Source: Microbacterium sp.
GTDB lineage: Bacteria > Actinomycetota > Actinomycetes > Actinomycetales > Microbacteriaceae
Direction: 5' to 3'
Assembly: GCA_017744855.1 (NCBI GenBank)
Contig: JAGIAK010000001.1
Coordinates: forward strand, 35,182 to 99,181
Length of the DNA stretch: 64,000 nt
Of the stretch, positions 59,509 to 64,000 are shown in pieces. Position 1 is the stretch's first letter; each line of letters starts with the position of its first letter. The position numbers and the translations under genes are program-made. Under the pieces are notes generated by a model. It saw only the letters and a list, made by a program, of their open reading frames with translations. It ran no database searches and had not been told where the DNA came from.

Positions 59509-60343
59509 CCCGACTCACGGACGGGGCGTTCTCACGGAGGAACGCGTCCACGTGCCGGTGGTACTCCACCGGCCGGTCGCGACGGACGCAGTGATGGGCG
59601 CCGTCGATCACGACGATGTCGAAGCCGGGGGCGACGGCGGTCAGGCGCTCGCGGGAGTGCTTGTCGACGATCACATCGCCGGTGCCCGTCACGAGCAGCG
59701 CGGGCACCCCGGTCGGGCCGACGGTGATCTGCCGCGCCGTCGGGGTCCAGATGCGACGCTTCTCGTGCACGCGCTGCTCCATGTAGGCGACGTCGACGGC
59801 CTTCATCGCCTCGGCCAGGGGGAGCAGCTCCTCCTCAGGCCAGTGCGGGTTCAACTCGCGCTGCATGTCGACGAGCTCCTCGACGGAGGCCGTGTCGGCG
59901 TAGTCGAACGGGTCCTTGGTGGTCTGCTCGACGCTCAGCCAGGGGTTGGGACCGGCCTCCGGCACCCACCACGGCGGGTCCTCCAGCACGACGCCGGCCA
60001 CGAGGTGCGGCGCGTCGGCGGCGACGAAGGCGCCGATGCGCGCTCCCATCGAATGACCGACGATCAGCGTCTTCCGTCCGGTCTCCTCCAGCACGTCCTC
60101 CAGGATGTCGATGGCATCCTGCACCATCACGTCCGTCGACGGCACACCCTCGTGCCGGGGGAGGCGGCCGGGGGATCGTCCGTGACCGCGGGCGTCCGGG
60201 GCGACGATGTGGAAGTCGTCCCCCCACCGTCGCACGGCATCCCCGTAGCAGGCACCGGACTCCACGGCGCCATGCAGGATCAGGATGACGGGAGCCTCCT
60301 CGGCATCCCGTCCGAACTCTCGGACGAACAGGTCAGTACCCAC
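59495..60343 (-). CDS. Alpha/beta hydrolase
   Basis: A 282-residue alpha/beta hydrolase. The HG oxyanion motif is LILHGAVESG, the nucleophile Ser is in VGHSMGARI near residue 108, and AHHCVRRDRP carries the His; GTGDVIVDKHS supplies the Asp. I prefer GTG 60343 (VGTDLFVREFG), which has AAAGAGGACAC upstream and overlaps the ATPase gene by 11 bases; ATG 60415 would add 24 atypical residues. It ends the operon of the second Dpp-type importer and probably hydrolyses the imported ligand. Confidence 0.85.
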   Translation of the reverse strand: MGTDLFVREFGRDAEEAPVILILHGAVESGACYGDAVRRWGDDFHIVAPDARGHGRSPGRLPRHEGVPSTDVMVQDAIDILEDVLEETGRKTLIVGHSMGARIGAFVAADAPHLVAGVVLEDPPWWVPEAGPNPWLSVEQTTKDPFDYADTASVEELVDMQRELNPHWPEEELLPLAEAMKAVDVAYMEQRVHEKRRIWTPTARQITVGPTGVPALLVTGTGDVIVDKHSRERLTAVAPGFDIVVIDGAHHCVRRDRPVEYHRHVDAFLRENAPSVSRVTPR

Positions 60344-61250
60344 GTGTCCTCTTTCTGTCTCGGGCCGTACCGGCTTCTGGCCGGACCACGGCGTCGTGGT
60401 CGTTCGGTGAGTCATGGTGACGATCGTCGCACGCGGCGCCGTCCCCGCGCATCGGCGGATCGTCGTCGGCGAGCTCGGCCTCGGGGGTCGCGGCCACGAG
60501 CGCCTGGGTGTACGGATGCCGGGGGGAGCGGAAGATCTCGTCCGAGCGCCCTGTCTCGACGATGGCGCCGCGGTTCATCACGGCGACCCGGTCGCTGTAG
60601 AGCTGGATCACCGCGAGGTCGTGGCTGACGTGCAGGAAGGAGATGCCGCGGTCGCGCTGCAGATCCGCGAGTAGGTTGAGGATCTGCGCCCTGACCGACA
60701 CGTCGAGGGCCGAGGTCGGCTCGTCGGCGATGATGAGGTCGGGTTCGAGGGCGAGGGCGCGAGCCACGGCGACACGCTGCAGCTGTCCGCCGGACGCCTC
60801 GTGCGGATACCGGTGGAGGTAGTCCTCGCCGAGTCCGACCGATTCGAGCAGGCCGATCAACCGGCCGGTCGACGCGGTCTCGCCGTGCGCGCGGAAGACG
60901 TTCTCGAGGGTCTGCCGCACGGTCTGCCGTGGGTTGAGCGAGCCGAGCGGATCCTGGAACACCATCGCGACGTTCCGCCGCAGGGTCCGCAGCCCTCTGC
61001 CGCGCAGGCGGGAGACGTCGTGCCCGTCGACGAGCACGGTGCCGGAGGTCGGGGCGACGAGTCCGTTCACCATCCGCGCCAGAGTCGACTTGCCCGATCC
61101 TGACTCGCCGACCAGCCCGAGCGCCTCGCCGCGTTCGATGTGCAGCGCGACGCCGTCCACGGCGAGCACGCTCCCGCGCGCACGACCGAGCACTCCGCCT
61201 GTACGGTATCTCTTCGTGACATCGGTCATCACGACGATGGGGTCGCTCAT
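60333..61250 (-). CDS. ABC ATP-binding protein, DppF type
   Basis: ATPase of the second Dpp-type importer, 305 residues. Walker A GESGSGKST, Q-loop VFQDPLGSLNP, signature ASGGQLQRV and Walker B LIIADEPTSALD are intact. A basic, disordered tail (RPEAGTARDRKRTRGY) follows. ATG 61250 overlaps the upstream stop as ATGA; the longer reading frame is a shadow of the neighbour. Confidence 0.9.
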   Translation of the reverse strand: MSDPIVVMTDVTKRYRTGGVLGRARGSVLAVDGVALHIERGEALGLVGESGSGKSTLARMVNGLVAPTSGTVLVDGHDVSRLRGRGLRTLRRNVAMVFQDPLGSLNPRQTVRQTLENVFRAHGETASTGRLIGLLESVGLGEDYLHRYPHEASGGQLQRVAVARALALEPDLIIADEPTSALDVSVRAQILNLLADLQRDRGISFLHVSHDLAVIQLYSDRVAVMNRGAIVETGRSDEIFRSPRHPYTQALVAATPEAELADDDPPMRGDGAACDDRHHDSPNDHDAVVRPEAGTARDRKRTRGY

Positions 61251-62260
61251 CGGCTCGCCTCCTGCCGCACGGGGAGACGATCGAGGTGGCAGGCGGCCCT
61301 GTGGTCGCCGTCGGCCCCTCGCATCGTCGGGAGCGGCCGCTCCACGAGGCAGCGCTCGCCCAGCTCCGCTGCGAACGCGCATCGCGGTGCGAACGCGCAT
61401 CCCGCTCCCGCGTCGCGCAGCGAGGTGGGAGCGCCGGGGATGGCGCGGAGACGGACGCGGTCACCTCCGGCATCCAGCCGCGGCGTCGCCGCACGCAGCC
61501 CCGCCGTGTACGGGTGCGCGGGGGCGTGGAAGATGTCGCGCAGGGTGCCGTACTCCGCCTCGCGCCCCGCGTACATCACGAGCACATCGTCCGCGGCCTT
61601 GGCGACGACGCCGAAGTCGTGACTGATCAGCATCATCGCCATGCCGTACTCCTCCTGGAGGCCGCGCAGCAGCGCGAGGATCTGCGCCTGCACCGTCACA
61701 TCGAGCGCCGTCGTCGGCTCGTCGGCGATCAGCAGGGCCGGCCGGTTGACGAGGGCGATGGCGATCACGGCCCGCTGGCGCATCCCACCGGAGAACTCGT
61801 GCGGATAGCGACCGGCGGCTCCGGCGGGGTCGGGGATGCCGACCCGCTCGAGCATCTCCACCGCGCGTGCGAGGGCCGCGCGGCGCGAGACCGAGCGGTC
61901 ATGCAGCCGTACGGCCTGCACGATCTGCGCGCCGATGCTCAGGTAGGGGCTGAGCGCCGAGAGGGAGTCCTGGAAGACCATCGCGACGTCGGCGCCACGC
62001 AGCCGCTGCAGCTCCCGCTCGTCGGCCGTGAGCACCTCGCGACCGGCGAGGCGGATGCTGCCGGTCGCGTGCGCCGCCGGGGGCAGCAGGCGCATGATCG
62101 AGCGTCCGGTGACCGTCTTGCCCGACCCCGACTCGCCGACGACCGCGAGGGTGCGCCCTGCGGCCAGGTCGAAGGAGAGGCCGCGCACGACGTCGACGTC
62201 CTGGCCGCCGAGGGTGAACGAGATCGAGAGGTCCTCGATGCGGAGCACGGGTTCAGGCAC
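61247..62260 (-). CDS. ABC ATP-binding protein, DppD type
   Basis: First ATPase of the importer, 337 residues. Walker [11 protein letters not shown]-loop [11 protein letters not shown], signature FSGGMRQRA and Walker [13 protein letters not shown] are present. The C-terminal oligopeptide-transporter domain contains the Cys pattern [15 protein letters not shown] with Cys in EERC-like LGERCL, as expected for DppD. It overlaps the permease gene by 8 bases. Confidence 0.92.
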   Translation of the reverse strand: MPEPVLRIEDLSISFTLGGQDVDVVRGLSFDLAAGRTLAVVGESGSGKTVTGRSIMRLLPPAAHATGSIRLAGREVLTADERELQRLRGADVAMVFQDSLSALSPYLSIGAQIVQAVRLHDRSVSRRAALARAVEMLERVGIPDPAGAAGRYPHEFSGGMRQRAVIAIALVNRPALLIADEPTTALDVTVQAQILALLRGLQEEYGMAMMLISHDFGVVAKAADDVLVMYAGREAEYGTLRDIFHAPAHPYTAGLRAATPRLDAGGDRVRLRAIPGAPTSLRDAGAGCAFAPRCAFAAELGERCLVERPLPTMRGADGDHRAACHLDRLPVRQEASR

Positions 62261-63239
62261 GGCGGATCCTCGGGTCGAGCAGCGGCATCATCAGGTCGGC
62301 GAGCAGGTTGCCGATGATGATGAGGAAGGCGGAGAACAGCGTGACGCCGACGACGAGACTGAGGTCGGACTCGTTGACCCCCGCCAGCAGCAGGTCGCCC
62401 AGCCCGTGCAGGCTGAACACCTTCTCGGCGATCACGGAGCCGCCGAGGAGGGCGGCGACGTCGAGGGCGAACATCGCCACGATCGGGATCATCACGCCGC
62501 GCACGGCATGCGCGTTGGTACGTCGCGGTGACGCCCCGCGTGCGGTCATGGCGACGAGGTGGTCGGAGGACAGCTCGCCCAGCAGCTGGGTGCGGGTCAC
62601 TCGGATGTACCCGGCCGCCAGGATCGTGGAGAGCACCATCCACGGGCCGATGAGATGCCACGCCCACTCCGTCGGCGACTCGGAGATCGGCACGAAGCCC
62701 GAGTACGGCAGCGCGTTGAGCATGAATCCGAAGACCTGCACGACGAGCAGGCCGACGAGGAACGTCGGCACGGCGAGGCCGAACATCGCGAACCCGGTCG
62801 AGAACCGGTCGATGAGGCCGCCCTTGCGGATCGCGGAGGCGGCGCCAAGGCCGATGCCCACGACGAGGCAGAGCACCGCCGCCCCGAAGGTGAGCGACAG
62901 GGTCACGGGGAGGCGCTCGACGATCAGCGAGGTGACGTCGCTCTGGTTGGGGAACGAGTACCCGAAGCAGGGGGCCGCGCAGTGCACCTGCTGTGTCCCC
63001 GAGCCGTAGGTGCGGCCGACGAAGAGGCCCTTCACGAACTCGACGAACTGCCAGACGACGCCCTTGTCGGTCTGCATGTAGGCGCTGACCTTGGCGAGCG
63101 TGTCGGCGGGGCACGGCTTGCCGCACATGGCCCTCGCAGGGTCGCGCGAGGCTCCGAAGAACAGCGCGATGGTGACGAATGCGATCGCCAGCAGCATGAA
63201 CACCGCGGTGGCGAGACGACGGGCGATGTAGCCGATCAT
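62253..63239 (-). CDS. ABC permease, DppB type
   Basis: Membrane permease of 328 residues with six helices. The long first external loop carries CGKPC and HCAAPC, two Cys pairs that may form disulphides; actinobacterial DppB proteins often have similar pairs. The EAA-like loop is HLVAMTARGASPRRTNAHAV. ATG 63239 overlaps the preceding stop as ATGA. Its partner is the truncated gene at the window end. Confidence 0.92.
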   Translation of the reverse strand: MIGYIARRLATAVFMLLAIAFVTIALFFGASRDPARAMCGKPCPADTLAKVSAYMQTDKGVVWQFVEFVKGLFVGRTYGSGTQQVHCAAPCFGYSFPNQSDVTSLIVERLPVTLSLTFGAAVLCLVVGIGLGAASAIRKGGLIDRFSTGFAMFGLAVPTFLVGLLVVQVFGFMLNALPYSGFVPISESPTEWAWHLIGPWMVLSTILAAGYIRVTRTQLLGELSSDHLVAMTARGASPRRTNAHAVRGVMIPIVAMFALDVAALLGGSVIAEKVFSLHGLGDLLLAGVNESDLSLVVGVTLFSAFLIIIGNLLADLMMPLLDPRIRRA

Positions 63240-64000
63240 GAGGCGTCCTCCGTACGGACGTCGAGGATGTCGCGGAGCGCGTCACCGGCGAGGGTGGCCC
63301 CGAACACGATGCAGAACACCACGGTGCCGGGGAAGACCATGTACCAGACGTCGGCGCCGCTGTAGATCCAGGGGAGGGAGTCCGAGAGGAGCTTGCCGAG
63401 ATCGGGCACGTCGCCGCGCAGCCCGACGCCGAGGAACGAGAGCCCGGCGACGAGGCTCACGTTCGCGGGCAGCGACATGGCGAAGAGCACGACGATGAGC
63501 CCGAACAGGTGCGGCAGCATCTCGCGGCGGATGATCTGCCACGGCGGAGCGCCCGTCGCGCGCGCGGCTTCGACGAACGTGCGCGCGTTGACGGCCGTGG
63601 CCTGCGCGCCGAGGATCCGTGCGGGCACCGTCCAGCCGAAGAAGGCGAGGACGAAGACGAGCACGAGCTCCCGCGGGATCTCCGGGGGCACGATGACCAT
63701 GATCGCGATCACGAACATGAGCCCGGGGAAGCCGAACATGAAGTCGATCACGCGTCCGGCGATCGCGTTCAGCCAGCCGCCGAAGTAGCCCATCGCCGTG
63801 CCGAGCACGGCGGCGAACAGGATCGAGATGACGCTCGCCACGATCGCGATGAACAGCGACGAGCGGATGCCGTAGACGATCTGCGCGAACAGGTCGATGC
63901 CGGTGACCGGCACGACGCCGAGCGCCCCCTCGACCGCCGCTCCGATCAGCGAGAAGGCCGTGGAGTCCCGCCCGGCCGATCGTCCGATGCAGGCACAGGA
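63236..64000 (-). CDS. ABC permease, DppC type, 5' end cut by window
   Basis: The frame stays open from its stop at 63236 to the window end, giving about 254 residues; the usual DppC has near 290, so about 35-40 N-terminal residues are missing. GIDLFAQIVYGIRSSLFIAI is the region that usually reads GTDxxGRDxxSRxxxGxRxSL, and the EAA loop FVEAARATGAPPWQIIRREM is intact. An internal GTG at 63913 would give a shorter protein that lacks part of this conserved start and is unlikely. It is the upstream permease of the importer operon. Confidence 0.9.
   Translation of the reverse strand, partial: SCACIGRSAGRDSTAFSLIGAAVEGALGVVPVTGIDLFAQIVYGIRSSLFIAIVASVISILFAAVLGTAMGYFGGWLNAIAGRVIDFMFGFPGLMFVIAIMVIVPPEIPRELVLVFVLAFFGWTVPARILGAQATAVNARTFVEAARATGAPPWQIIRREMLPHLFGLIVVLFAMSLPANVSLVAGLSFLGVGLRGDVPDLGKLLSDSLPWIYSGADVWYMVFPGTVVFCIVFGATLAGDALRDILDVRTEDAS

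Noticed and set aside
62253-63239. Cys pairs in the DppB external loop as a novelty
   Set aside because: Similar Cys pairs occur in many actinobacterial DppB permeases, so this is probably ordinary.
1-64000. tRNA, rRNA, insertion sequence, prophage or integron
   Set aside because: No transposase, integrase or phage-type protein and no cloverleaf or rRNA-like sequence was recognised on reading both strands; a tool search would be needed to exclude small RNAs.

Overview
The window is high-GC (about 70% by eye) actinobacterial DNA. Several things point to the family Microbacteriaceae, probably Microbacterium or a close relative: the intergenic repeat GTCGTTGAGCGAGCGAAGCG, the frequent words GGATGC/GCATCC, the fused LivM-LivG and DppC-DppD transporter subunits, and a RamB-like regulator beside GTP-type PEP carboxykinase. 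This taxonomic call is inference. No rRNA, tRNA, CRISPR array, phage or insertion sequence was seen. The region is accessory catabolic DNA, with a central-metabolism block near 50-56 kb.

Layout. 1-9 kb: aldehyde dehydrogenase (cut by the window edge) and GMC oxidoreductase; a leftward operon of APC permease, MoaF-like protein and amidohydrolase; two divergent SDR dehydrogenases; a HAD phosphatase. 9.8-17.1 kb: a leftward operon of a second MoaF-like protein, a SnoaL-like protein and a complete branched-chain-amino-acid-type ABC importer, with an AraC regulator upstream. 17.2-19.8 kb: a DUF998-like membrane protein and a DHA2 MFS exporter with a CsoR-type palindrome. 19.9-27.9 kb: an amino-sugar salvage locus (CUT1 importer, PIG-L-like protein, tandem GNAT, RpiR/MurR regulator, BadF-type kinase, MurQ etherase). 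27.9-31.3 kb: copper amine oxidase, its probable TetR regulator and a small membrane protein, with two matching 22-bp operators and a tandem-repeat array.

32-50 kb looks like one regulated uptake-and-degradation system. A leftward operon holds SDR, zinc alcohol dehydrogenase, aldo/keto reductase, two HSL-type esterases and a Bcr/CflA exporter. A divergent second aldo/keto reductase, a Dpp-type importer with its own TetR and an alpha/beta hydrolase, a methyltransferase-like protein and a YtcJ-type amidohydrolase follow. Four 16-bp palindromes of form TTCYACnnnnGTAGAC sit in front of these units (38433, 40755, 47501, 50023). The TetR gene at 46124 is the natural candidate regulator. The substrate is unknown. 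This is the best candidate for an undescribed system here.

50-56 kb holds GapB-type glyceraldehyde-3-phosphate dehydrogenase, an AlkZ-like protein, the RamB-like regulator and PEP carboxykinase, a gluconeogenic neighbourhood. The right end has an ABC exporter, a LysR regulator and a second Dpp-type importer with an alpha/beta hydrolase; its first permease gene is cut by the window end.

Small-scale structure recurs. All three substrate-binding-protein genes are followed by a hairpin before their permease genes, and four genes have a short duplicate of their own 3' end just beyond the stop codon.
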